The notes beneath the pieces are model-generated. The model saw only the letters and a program-made list of their open reading frames with translations, was not told the origin of the DNA and did no database searches. DNA of 8,293 nucleotides from CAZJOD01 sp964547525. Its GTDB lineage: Bacteria > Bacillota > Clostridia > JAAYHZ01. The DNA lies in the NCBI GenBank assembly GCA_964547525.1, contig CAZJOD010000158.1:1-8293 (forward strand), written 5' to 3'. Below, piece after piece: positions 1-7,290 of the stretch; within the stretch, counting starts at the first letter, position 1, and each line of letters starts with the position of its first letter. A program made the position numbers and the translations under genes.

Positions 1-13
1 GCTCGATGCGGCC

Positions 14-56
14 CCGGGTTTAATTTAATAGGATATATTTTAGAAGCCCGGTTTTT
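14..56 (+). terminator. Probable intrinsic terminator of an upstream gene outside the window
   Basis: The arms CCGGGTTT (14-21) and AAGCCCGG (44-51) pair over 8 bp, including one G-U pair, and are followed directly by five T residues (52-56). A GC-rich stem with a T tract is the pattern of a Rho-independent terminator. The loop of about 22 nt is longer than usual, which lowers confidence. It would separate the unseen upstream gene from the mannosidase transcript. Confidence 0.45.
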
Positions 57-85
57 AAAATGTATGTAAATTGCAAAAATCACAA

Positions 86-114
86 TTATGAGATAAATGG
101 TAATATGTTATAAT
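86..114 (+). promoter_or_regulatory. Extended -10 sigma-A-like promoter for the mannosidase-ribulokinase unit
   Basis: A perfect TATAAT lies at 109-114, preceded by TG one base upstream (106-107), which is an extended -10 element. The -35 region 17 bp upstream (TTATGA, 86-91) matches consensus at only 3 of 6 positions, as is common for extended -10 promoters. Transcription would start near 120, giving a leader of about 28 nt. A short inverted repeat, AATTG (69-73) and CAATT (83-87), overlaps the -35 edge and could be an operator, but it is too short to assign to a regulator. Confidence 0.6.
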
Positions 115-147
115 TAAACAAAATTACATTGCCGGGAGGAAACCTAT

Positions 148-2625
148 ATGAATCAGAAAGTTCACATGATCGGTAATGCTCATATCGATCCGGTTTGGTT
201 GTGGAATTGGCAAGAAGGGTTTGCCGAAATAAAAGCCACCTTTAAATCGGCACTGGATAGAATGGAGGAATTTGAAGGTTTTATATTTTCATGTGCGGGT
301 GCCTGCTATTATAAATGGGTGGAGGATAACGCACCGGAGTTGTTTGAGCGGATTAAAAAAAGAGTTGCGGAAGGTAGATGGGTTATTGTAAACGGATGGT
401 GGTTGCAGCCTGACTGTAACATACCTTCGGGAGAATCATTTGTAAGACATGCACTATACTCGCAACGCTATTATATGGAGAAGTTCGGAAGAATTGCAAC
501 CTGTGGTTATAATGTAGATTCTTTCGGTCATAACGGTATGCTTCCCCAATTATTAAAAAAATCAGGTATGAAAAATTATGTTTTTATGCGTCCGGGTGAC
601 CATGAAAAGGACTTGCCTGCGAATCTATTCATATGGGAAAGTAAAGACAAAAGCCGTGTCACCACTTTCAAAATCCCGTTTTCTTATACTACGTCCGGAA
701 AAATAATCGAACAAAGAGTTTCATCCGTTGGCAACAAAATTGAAGCTACATTCACATTAGCCGAAAAACAAGGAACGGATATGATGTGTTTTTTTGGTGT
801 GGGTAATCATGGAGGCGGCCCGACTATACAAGAAATTTTAAAGATAAACGAATTAATAGACACCAAGTATGGCGAAAAGTTATCTATTTCGTCACCGGAT
901 ATATTTTTCAATAGTATTGAACCGGATAATACGCCTGTAGTAAAAGGTGATCTGCAGCATCATGCAGCCGGTTGCTATAGCGCAAATTCCCATATTAAAC
1001 AATTGAATAACAAAGCTGAGTTAAGGTTGGAAGCGGCGGAAAAAGCTAATTTTTTAGCAAAAACGGTATTAGGGGACAAATCTTTTAAAGAGCAAATAAA
1101 AAAAGCGTGGGAGAATGTGATGTTTAATCAATTCCACGATATTTTATGCGGGTGTAGTATAGAGGAAGCTTATGACGATGCATACGAGTTTTACGGACAT
1201 TCCTTAAGTATAAGTGCCAAAATACTGAATCATTCGTTGCAAAGGTTATCCTGGGAAGTGGATACATCAAAAAACGGTTTATATACGGTTGACAAATCCG
1301 TTGACGGTAAGTTATGGATGCATGAAGAAAACGGAGTGCCTTTGGTGATATTCAACACACATTCACATGATGTTGAAACACCTGTTGTTCTTCAACAGGA
1401 ATTGGAATGTATAGAAGATGATTCGGGTGTCCCATTACCGGTACAAAAAATCAGAGCGTCTAGAACAAACGGAGAAAATGATAAATACGGTACATTATTA
1501 TTTGCTAAAATACCCGCTATGGGTTATAAGCTTTTTTGGGGATATAAGAGTAAGAAGAGCGATTTTGTACAAAAAGGATTTGCGACGGCATCCGATAATG
1601 TTTTGGAAAACGACTACTATAAGGTGGTTTTTGATCAAAGAACAGGTCATATTAAAAGCATGTATGATAAATTCCTTGCCAAAGAAACATTTGAATCCTT
1701 TGGATGCATTCCTGTAGTAGTAGATGAAAGTTCATGTGATACATGGTCTCATGGAATTTTCGAATTTAGAAACGATGTAGGATTTTTTGAAAATGCGAAA
1801 ATTCATATTATGGAAAAAGGTCCTTTGAGAGCGATGGTAAGGGTAGAGTATTCATACAACAACTCTGTATTGAGGCAGGATTTTTATTTGTATGCAGGCA
1901 AAAAATACTTATATGTAAAAGCTCGAATAATTATGCTTGAAAAACATAAAATGTTAAAAATGTCATTTCCGTTTGCCGCTTCAAACTGTAATGTGACATC
2001 AGGTATAGCATACGGTTTTATTGAGAAAAAATGTGACGGACAAGAAGAACCTTTCCAAAAATGGGTGGCTGTAAAAGGAGACGATGATTTTGCGTTAAGC
2101 GTTGTTGTAAGCGGAAAATACGCATATGACGCTAAAGATAACGATCTTAGATTAACTTGTCTTAGAACACCCGTTTTTGCCGATCACTTTGGGGTAAGAG
2201 ACCGGTGGTGCGAATATTCGGATATAGGGGAAAACAAGTTTGAATATCTAATATCCACCGACAGCGATGTCCGACCTGAAAAACTGACCGCATCAGCCTG
2301 TGAATTTAATACACCGCCTGTTGCTGTTGCAGAAACATTTCATAAAGGCAGCTTACCCTCTGAATTGAAAACCATTGACATAGATAAAGAAAATGTTACG
2401 GTTACAGTTTTAAAGGAATGTGAAGATAATGAAGAGGATTATATTGTAAGAATGGTGGAAACAGCCGGCAAACAAACCTTATCGTCTTTAAATTTACCCG
2501 TTATAGGCCGACGGATATATACCGAGTTTAATCCTTGTGAAATAAAAACCTTTTTAATCCCAAAAGATATTAATAAGAAAGTTTATGAAGTCGATCTGAT
2601 CGAAAGATTTGTCAAGGAGGAATAA
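148..2625 (+). CDS. GH38 family alpha-mannosidase, cytoplasmic
   Basis: This 825-residue protein is a retaining, metal-dependent glycoside hydrolase of family 38, which releases alpha-linked mannose from oligosaccharides. The N-terminal catalytic domain (about 4-265) opens with HIDPVWLW, whose H12 and D14 match the family's zinc ligands. The segment NVDSFGH supplies D124, expected to be both nucleophile and zinc ligand. The middle domain (about 268-350) carries QHHAAGCYSA and NQFHDILCG, where H330 fits the fourth zinc ligand. The rest is the beta-rich C-terminal GH38 region. There is no signal peptide, so it probably acts on imported glycans. The ATG follows GGGAGG (134-139) at good spacing, and the catalytic motif begins at once, as is normal for the family. 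It is intact and of usual length. Exact substrate is uncertain; mannosylglycerate-type hydrolases share this fold. The araB gene follows after 2 nt. Confidence 0.9.
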   Translation: MNQKVHMIGNAHIDPVWLWNWQEGFAEIKATFKSALDRMEEFEGFIFSCAGACYYKWVEDNAPELFERIKKRVAEGRWVIVNGWWLQPDCNIPSGESFVRHALYSQRYYMEKFGRIATCGYNVDSFGHNGMLPQLLKKSGMKNYVFMRPGDHEKDLPANLFIWESKDKSRVTTFKIPFSYTTSGKIIEQRVSSVGNKIEATFTLAEKQGTDMMCFFGVGNHGGGPTIQEILKINELIDTKYGEKLSISSPDIFFNSIEPDNTPVVKGDLQHHAAGCYSANSHIKQLNNKAELRLEAAEKANFLAKTVLGDKSFKEQIKKAWENVMFNQFHDILCGCSIEEAYDDAYEFYGHSLSISAKILNHSLQRLSWEVDTSKNGLYTVDKSVDGKLWMHEENGVPLVIFNTHSHDVETPVVLQQELECIEDDSGVPLPVQKIRASRTNGENDKYGTLLFAKIPAMGYKLFWGYKSKKSDFVQKGFATASDNVLENDYYKVVFDQRTGHIKSMYDKFLAKETFESFGCIPVVVDESSCDTWSHGIFEFRNDVGFFENAKIHIMEKGPLRAMVRVEYSYNNSVLRQDFYLYAGKKYLYVKARIIMLEKHKMLKMSFPFAASNCNVTSGIAYGFIEKKCDGQEEPFQKWVAVKGDDDFALSVVVSGKYAYDAKDNDLRLTCLRTPVFADHFGVRDRWCEYSDIGENKFEYLISTDSDVRPEKLTASACEFNTPPVAVAETFHKGSLPSELKTIDIDKENVTVTVLKECEDNEEDYIVRMVETAGKQTLSSLNLPVIGRRIYTEFNPCEIKTFLIPKDINKKVYEVDLIERFVKEE

Positions 2626-2627
2626 AA

Positions 2628-4295
2628 ATGAAAAGATTTGCAATTGGCGTTGATTTCGGAACCTTGTCAGGTAGAGCTGTTTTAATCGATATAGATAACG
2701 GTGAGGCTATAGCCGACAGTGTATTGGAGTATTCTCACAAAGTTATGGATAAAAAACTACCCTGCGGTACCCCGCTAGGTGACGATTGGGCTTTACAGCA
2801 CCCTCAGGACTATCTTGATGTATTGGAGTATACTTTACCCGATGTATTAAAAAAATCCGGAATAAAAAAAGAGCAGGTCATTGGATTGGGGATTGATTTT
2901 ACCTCCTGTACGGTACTTCCGGTAGATGAAAAGGGAGAACCTCTTTGTTTTAAAGATAATTATAAAAATAATCCTCACAGTTATGTGAAGTTATGGAAGC
3001 ATCATGCTGCTCAGTATGAGGCAGAAAAAATTAATGTATTGGCAAGTGAAAGAAATGAAAAATTCTTAAAGAGATACGGTGGGAAAATATCTTCCGAATG
3101 GCTTATCCCAAAAATAATGCAGGTGTTGGATGAAGATCACGATTTGTTTGAAAAAACACACCGATTTATAGAAGCCGGTGACTGGATCGTTATGAAGTTA
3201 ACTGACACTGAGGCGCGTAGCAGTTGTATGGCGGGATATAAAGCCATGTGGCATAAAAGAGAAGGCTACCCCTCTAAAGATTTTTTAAAAGCATTGGATA
3301 AAAGACTGGAAAATCTGGTTGAAGATAAATTAAATTCGACAATTTGTCCCATAGGTTCTAAAGCCGGTGAAATTAGCGATGAAGGAGAAAAACTTACCGG
3401 TCTGGTTAAAGGAACGGCTGTCGCCGTAGCTAATTTGGATGCGCATGTTTCTGTTCCGGCAACAGGGATAACTGAGCCTGGAAAAATGTTGATGATTATG
3501 GGCACTTCAACTTGTCATTTGACTCTAAGCAAAGAAGAAATTCTTGTGCCCGGTATAAGTGGTGTGGTGGAAGACGGTATAATTCCGAATTATTATGCGT
3601 ACGAAGCCGGCCAGGCTTGTATGGGAGATCATTTTGAATGGTTTGCCGAAAATTTGTTTCCATATGAGTATGAACAAGATGCTCAAAAAAAAGGAATAAA
3701 AAAACTCAGGTATTTGGAAGATAAAGCGTCTTTCCTTAAACCGGGCGAAAGCGGTTTGATCGCTTTGGATTGGTGGAATGGAAATCGTTCTGTTTTGGTT
3801 GATGCCGACCTGACGGGAATTATACTGGGATGCACTTTACAAACCAAGGCCGAAGAGATATTTCGAGCTTTGGTTGAAGCAACCGCGTTCGGCACTAAAA
3901 TGATTATTGATACTTTTAAAGAATACGGTTTTATTATTGACCGATTGATTGCTGCGGGAGGTATTGCGGTAAAAAGTCCGTTTGTTATGCAAATTTATGC
4001 AGATGTGTTGGATACCGACATAACGGTTTCAAAAACATCACAAATACCGGCTTTAGGTTCGGCTATGTTCGGAGCTGTAGCGGCAGGAGCAGCCTGTGGA
4101 GGATATGACGATATTACACACGCGGCTGAAAAAATGGCAGGTAAAGATGTTTGCTTGTATAAACCTATTAAGGAGCATGTACAGATATATAAAAACTTGT
4201 TTTCAGAATATAAAACCTTACATGATTATTTTGGTAAAGGTGGTAATAATATAATGAAAAATCTAAAAAGAATAAAAAAAGCATGTGAAAAATGA
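2628..4295 (+). CDS. araB: L-ribulokinase (AraB, FGGY kinase family)
   Basis: The enzyme phosphorylates L-ribulose with ATP to L-ribulose 5-phosphate in L-arabinose breakdown. The 555 residues resemble remembered Bacillus AraB (about 560 residues) along the whole length. The phosphate-binding loop VDFGTLSGRA is at 8-17. K205 (GYKAMW), D271 (NLDAHVSVPA, catalytic base) and E326 (YEAGQ) match substrate and catalytic residues reported for the Bacillus halodurans enzyme, with a constant offset of three. MIMGTSTCH (289-297) and ALVEATAFGT (414-423) are further family signatures, and AAGGIA (442-447) belongs to the C-terminal nucleotide-binding domain. The ribosome binding site AAGGAGG (2614-2620) lies inside the last codons of the mannosidase, so the two genes are probably co-transcribed and translationally coupled. 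No araA or araD is visible. Ribulokinases are known to accept several pentuloses, so the physiological sugar could differ. Confidence 0.94.
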   Translation: MKRFAIGVDFGTLSGRAVLIDIDNGEAIADSVLEYSHKVMDKKLPCGTPLGDDWALQHPQDYLDVLEYTLPDVLKKSGIKKEQVIGLGIDFTSCTVLPVDEKGEPLCFKDNYKNNPHSYVKLWKHHAAQYEAEKINVLASERNEKFLKRYGGKISSEWLIPKIMQVLDEDHDLFEKTHRFIEAGDWIVMKLTDTEARSSCMAGYKAMWHKREGYPSKDFLKALDKRLENLVEDKLNSTICPIGSKAGEISDEGEKLTGLVKGTAVAVANLDAHVSVPATGITEPGKMLMIMGTSTCHLTLSKEEILVPGISGVVEDGIIPNYYAYEAGQACMGDHFEWFAENLFPYEYEQDAQKKGIKKLRYLEDKASFLKPGESGLIALDWWNGNRSVLVDADLTGIILGCTLQTKAEEIFRALVEATAFGTKMIIDTFKEYGFIIDRLIAAGGIAVKSPFVMQIYADVLDTDITVSKTSQIPALGSAMFGAVAAGAACGGYDDITHAAEKMAGKDVCLYKPIKEHVQIYKNLFSEYKTLHDYFGKGGNNIMKNLKRIKKACEK

Positions 4296-4308
4296 TGAAA
4301 GGCCGGAT

Positions 4309-4329
4309 GTTCAGGAAAATTATCCTAAC
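4309..4329 (+). other. Small hairpin after araB, not a convincing terminator
   Basis: GTTCAGGA (4309-4316) and TCCTAAC (4323-4329) pair over 7 bp with one bulged C and a 6-nt loop. It starts 14 nt after the araB stop codon, where a terminator would be expected, but it is followed by an A-rich run rather than a T tract. It may protect the 3' end of the mRNA, or it may be chance. Read-through from araB into the ATPase operon therefore cannot be excluded. Confidence 0.25.
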
Positions 4330-4356
4330 AAAAAGGTGGAAAGTGCTAATATCATA

Positions 4357-4385
4357 TTGAAAATGAAGTTGTTTTATATTACAAT
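4357..4385 (+). promoter_or_regulatory. Sigma-A-like promoter of the V-type ATPase operon
   Basis: TTGAAA (4357-4362, 5 of 6 consensus) is separated by exactly 17 bp from TACAAT (4380-4385, 5 of 6 consensus). This is the best promoter match between araB and the ATPase genes. Transcription would start near 4392, giving an untranslated leader of about 94 nt. A weaker alternative lies downstream: TTGCAT (4415-4420), 18 bp, TATAAA (4439-4444). Confidence 0.6.
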
Positions 4386-4472
4386 TTAATTTAAAGCATC
4401 TTTATACCGAAATTTTGCATGTAAAAATGTCAATAATATATAAAATTACTTTTTCGTAATCAGAAAAAATAC

Positions 4473-4478
4473 GGAGGT
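4473..4478 (+). promoter_or_regulatory. Ribosome binding site fixing the TTG start of ntpF
   Basis: GGAGGT sits 7 nt before the TTG at 4486. No in-frame ATG or GTG lies near this strong site, so it decides the start in favour of TTG. Confidence 0.8.
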
Positions 4479-4485
4479 TATAAAA

Positions 4486-4794
4486 TTGGAAGATATATTA
4501 TCCCCTATTCGGAATGCTGAAAAGATCGCCGATGAAGAAATAAAAAAAGCCCGGACCTCGGCTAAAGAAAAGATTTTAAATGCTCGTAGTAAAGCTCATG
4601 AAATTGTGGAACAAGGTGTTTCGGACATTGATAAAGAATATGAGATCTCGTTACAAAGTGTTGATATCGACAGTGCTGATTATATTAAGAAGATACAAGA
4701 CGATATTCAAACAAAATGTCAGGACCTGATAAAAAGTGCCGGTGGAAAAATGGATACCGCCGTACAAAAAATATTTGAGAGGATTATCAACTGA
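4486..4794 (+). CDS. ntpF: V-type ATPase peripheral stalk subunit (G/H type, NtpF)
   Basis: This 102-residue protein is almost entirely charged and helical, with long runs rich in Lys, Glu, Ala and Ile (for example AEKIADEEIKKARTSAKEK, residues 11-29) typical of a coiled coil. Subunits of this size and character, first in the operon and directly before subunit I, pair with subunit E to form the peripheral stalk that stops the catalytic head from turning with the rotor. It has no membrane segment and should be peripheral on the cytoplasmic face. Translation begins at a TTG behind a strong GGAGGT. Its TGA stop overlaps the ATG of ntpI by one base, implying coupled translation. Sequence alone is weakly diagnostic for coiled coils, so the call rests largely on length and gene order. 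Archaeal naming uses AtpH/AhaH for this subunit. Confidence 0.85.
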   Translation: MEDILSPIRNAEKIADEEIKKARTSAKEKILNARSKAHEIVEQGVSDIDKEYEISLQSVDIDSADYIKKIQDDIQTKCQDLIKSAGGKMDTAVQKIFERIIN

Positions 4795-6761
4795 TGGCTG
4801 TTATTGAAATGAAAAAGATATCTTTTATCGGCTTTATATATGACCGGGAAAAGATACTTGATTTTATTATGAAAAAAGGTGCCGTTGAGATCGATTCATT
4901 AGATGACTCTAAAGATAATGATACCTCATTAATCGTAAGTTATGATAGTGAATTGCATGAATTGGAAAGCAAGATGACACAAGTGAAATCAGCCGTGAAT
5001 TTTTTGAGCAAGTTTGATAAGAGCAGGAAAGGGTTATTTTTTGCCAGAAGAGAGATCAGTGAATCGGATTTTTCACAGATATGTAAATCTAAGGATTCCA
5101 TGAATGAAAAAGTTAAAGGCATACTTAAAATTGAAGACCGGATCAATTCATTGAAAACAAAGATAAATCGGTTGAATAACGATAAAGAATCTTTAATGCC
5201 ATGGATAAATTTAAGCTTAGCTTTAGAATCCTCAGGTACGGATCAAACTCGATTTATTAAAGGTAATATACCGGTCATGATTGATTTGGATGAAATATCG
5301 GATGAACTGGAAATGCAAAGTGATTATATACACTTTGAATCTACCGGTCGGGACAAAGACTGGCACTATATAATTGTTGTTTGTTTAGCACAAGAATATC
5401 GGGAGACGTTTTCCGTTTTAAAGAAGTACGGTTTTTCGGAGTTTTTTAATAAGTCCTTCGTGGGGACTGCAAAATCAAATGTTCAGAAAATAGAAAGCGA
5501 AATTTCAAAATTAAAAGAAGAAATACAAGTCAAGCAAAAACAAGCCGAAAAGTATTCCGACGATTTGGATAATATTAAAGCATATTACGATTCTTTGAAA
5601 GTCGAAACTGATAAATTTACGGCTATGAACCGAATGATATCCACTCAAAGCACTTTTGCTTTTAGAGGTTGGGTACCCGCCGCATATGCGGAAGATATAT
5701 CAACAAAGCTTATCTCACAATGGAATTGTTATGTAGTTATAGAGCAACCCGGTGAAGACGAACAGTTTCCGGTATTATTAAAAAATCCGCCCTTAGCCGG
5801 TTCGGTAGAAATGATAACAGGGATGTATAGTCTACCGGATTGCAGAGAAGCTGACCCTAACAGAATAGTTGCACCGTTTTTCTTTATGTTTTTCGGTTTA
5901 ATGTTAGGAGACGGAGGGTATGGTTTGTTACTCGCGGCATTTTCGGGGATAGCAATTTGGAAATTCAGGATGGAAGAATCTACGAAAAGATTCATGAAAA
6001 TGATGATGTATTGCGGAATAGCCACAATCTTTTGGGGAGCGATGTTCGGAGGTTGGTTCGGAGATCTGATACCTGCTTTGGCGGGAGATCCGAAAAGAGA
6101 TATATCGATTTGGTTTAATCCTATTAACGATCCCGAATATCTTTTGATGTGGTCGTTGCTATTCGGTGTTATTCATATGTTTGTAGGAATAGGGATTAAA
6201 GGATATAATTTTATAAAACAAAAAAAATATTTGGATGCGATCATTGACTCATTATTTTGGTATGTTTTATTTACCGGTTTGATTATGGTGGTCATGCCTT
6301 TTGTTCCCGCGGTAGACCAAAATTTTGCATTGGATGCGTCAAGCTATGGTAAATATGTACTTTTAACCGGTATAATACTGATTGTTTTGAGCGGTATAAA
6401 AGATGCAAAGAACTTATTTGTAGGTCTTTTTAAAGGCATAGCCAAGTTATACGACCTGATAAGTTTTCTAAGTGATGTATTGTCATATTCCAGAATACTT
6501 GCATTGGGTCTGGCTACATCGGTTATAGCCACAATTGTAAACCAAATGGCTATGATGGCCGGGTTCAATGTTTTAGGATCGGTTGTTTTCATATTGGTGT
6601 TTATTGCCGGTCACTCATTGAACATAGCTTTAAATTCGTTAAGCGCTTATGTTCATTCAAGCAGATTACAATATATTGAATTTTTCGGTAAATTTTATAA
6701 AGGCGGCGGTAAAGCGTTCAGTCCTTTAAAGATAGATACAGATTATATTAAACTTAAGTAG
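4794..6761 (+). CDS. ntpI: V-type ATPase membrane stator subunit I (subunit a homologue)
   Basis: The 655-residue protein has the two-part build of subunit I. A soluble N-terminal half (about 1-350) contains helical segments, with a clear coiled coil near 229-277, and anchors the peripheral stalks. A membrane half holds about seven segments, near 360-382, 400-422, 444-468, 482-503, 516-533, 555-585 and 593-620. With the proteolipid ring it forms the ion half-channels. R567 in LSYSRILALG and R624 in HSSRLQYIEFFGKF match the two conserved arginines that face the rotor glutamate in this family (from memory, R573 and R629 in Enterococcus hirae, almost the same separation). The length is normal and no frame break is seen. 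The ATG overlaps the ntpF stop; the weak AGAGG (4778-4782) upstream fits coupled translation. The stop codon merges with the ntpK ribosome binding site. Confidence 0.96.
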   Translation: MAVIEMKKISFIGFIYDREKILDFIMKKGAVEIDSLDDSKDNDTSLIVSYDSELHELESKMTQVKSAVNFLSKFDKSRKGLFFARREISESDFSQICKSKDSMNEKVKGILKIEDRINSLKTKINRLNNDKESLMPWINLSLALESSGTDQTRFIKGNIPVMIDLDEISDELEMQSDYIHFESTGRDKDWHYIIVVCLAQEYRETFSVLKKYGFSEFFNKSFVGTAKSNVQKIESEISKLKEEIQVKQKQAEKYSDDLDNIKAYYDSLKVETDKFTAMNRMISTQSTFAFRGWVPAAYAEDISTKLISQWNCYVVIEQPGEDEQFPVLLKNPPLAGSVEMITGMYSLPDCREADPNRIVAPFFFMFFGLMLGDGGYGLLLAAFSGIAIWKFRMEESTKRFMKMMMYCGIATIFWGAMFGGWFGDLIPALAGDPKRDISIWFNPINDPEYLLMWSLLFGVIHMFVGIGIKGYNFIKQKKYLDAIIDSLFWYVLFTGLIMVVMPFVPAVDQNFALDASSYGKYVLLTGIILIVLSGIKDAKNLFVGLFKGIAKLYDLISFLSDVLSYSRILALGLATSVIATIVNQMAMMAGFNVLGSVVFILVFIAGHSLNIALNSLSAYVHSSRLQYIEFFGKFYKGGGKAFSPLKIDTDYIKLK

Positions 6762-6775
6762 GAGGTTTATTTACA

Positions 6776-7246
6776 ATGTTTAGATACTTATTTGAAAATG
6801 TTTCGGGAGATATCTGGGCGTTTTTAGGTGCAGGATTGGCTTTTTTGCTTGCTGCGATCGGTTCTTCAATAGGTGTAGGAACTGCCGGCGGAGCGGCATC
6901 CGGTGTTGTAGCCGAGGATTCCGATAAATTTGTTCCGGTTATGATACTCGAAGCATTGCCGAGTACACAGGGGATTTACGGATTCGTTATAGCTTTTATG
7001 ATAGTTAGCGGTAACATCGGAGGTCTTTCTTTGGAGCAAGGTATGAATTTTCTGATGGCCGGATTACCGATGGGAATAATAGGGTTGGTATCAGGTATTT
7101 ATCAAGGAAGAGTTGCGGCGGCTGCTATTAATATTGTGGCCAGGCGTTCTGCAGATATGGTAAAAGGAATCATTTTAACTCTTATGGTAGAATTGTTCGC
7201 TATTTTTGCTTTATTGATATCCATTCTCATGATAGGACAAATTTAG
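6776..7246 (+). CDS. ntpK: V-type ATPase rotor-ring proteolipid subunit K, predicted Na+ type
   Basis: This 156-residue, very hydrophobic protein is a duplicated c-subunit with four membrane helices (about 12-35, 53-79, 87-112, 128-155). Copies form the rotor ring that carries ions past subunit I. E139 in MVELFAI is the ion-binding carboxylate of the second hairpin. The equivalent place in the first hairpin is S63 (LPSTQG), so there is one classical site per four helices. L61, T64, Q65, Y68, Q110 and E139 coincide, even in numbering, with the sodium-binding set described for Enterococcus hirae NtpK, so sodium transport is inferred. Oddly, another glutamate, E59, lies one helical turn before S63, also inside the membrane. 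The site AGGAGGT (6760-6766) overlaps the ntpI stop codon and sits 9 nt before the ATG. A strong site fits the high copy number this subunit needs. Confidence 0.97.
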   Translation: MFRYLFENVSGDIWAFLGAGLAFLLAAIGSSIGVGTAGGAASGVVAEDSDKFVPVMILEALPSTQGIYGFVIAFMIVSGNIGGLSLEQGMNFLMAGLPMGIIGLVSGIYQGRVAAAAINIVARRSADMVKGIILTLMVELFAIFALLISILMIGQI

Positions 7247-7278
7247 TTTAAAGTTAGTGGTAATACGGGCACATCATG

Positions 7279-7284
7279 AAGGAG
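7279..7284 (+). promoter_or_regulatory. Ribosome binding site deciding the start of ntpE
   Basis: AAGGAG lies 6 nt before the ATG at 7291. The alternative ATG at 7276 lies upstream of this site and has no comparable site of its own, so 7291 is preferred. Confidence 0.75.
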
Positions 7285-7290
7285 ATTAAG

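Noticed and set aside
1418..1717. 99-codon + strand open frame inside the mannosidase gene
   Set aside because: It lies wholly within the GH38 gene in another frame, has no ribosome binding site and no recognisable motif.
3266..3895. Two minus-strand open frames opposite araB (3266-3505 and 3683-3895)
   Set aside because: They mirror conserved araB codons, have no recognisable domains, and every supported gene here is on the + strand.
4940..6592. Three minus-strand open frames opposite ntpI (4940-5146, 5729-6025, 6344-6592)
   Set aside because: Their composition is what complementing ntpI codons gives; no family features are seen.
7276..7290. Upstream ATG as the start of ntpE
   Set aside because: The strong site AAGGAG lies after this ATG and serves the ATG at 7291, whose product opens with the usual subunit E sequence.
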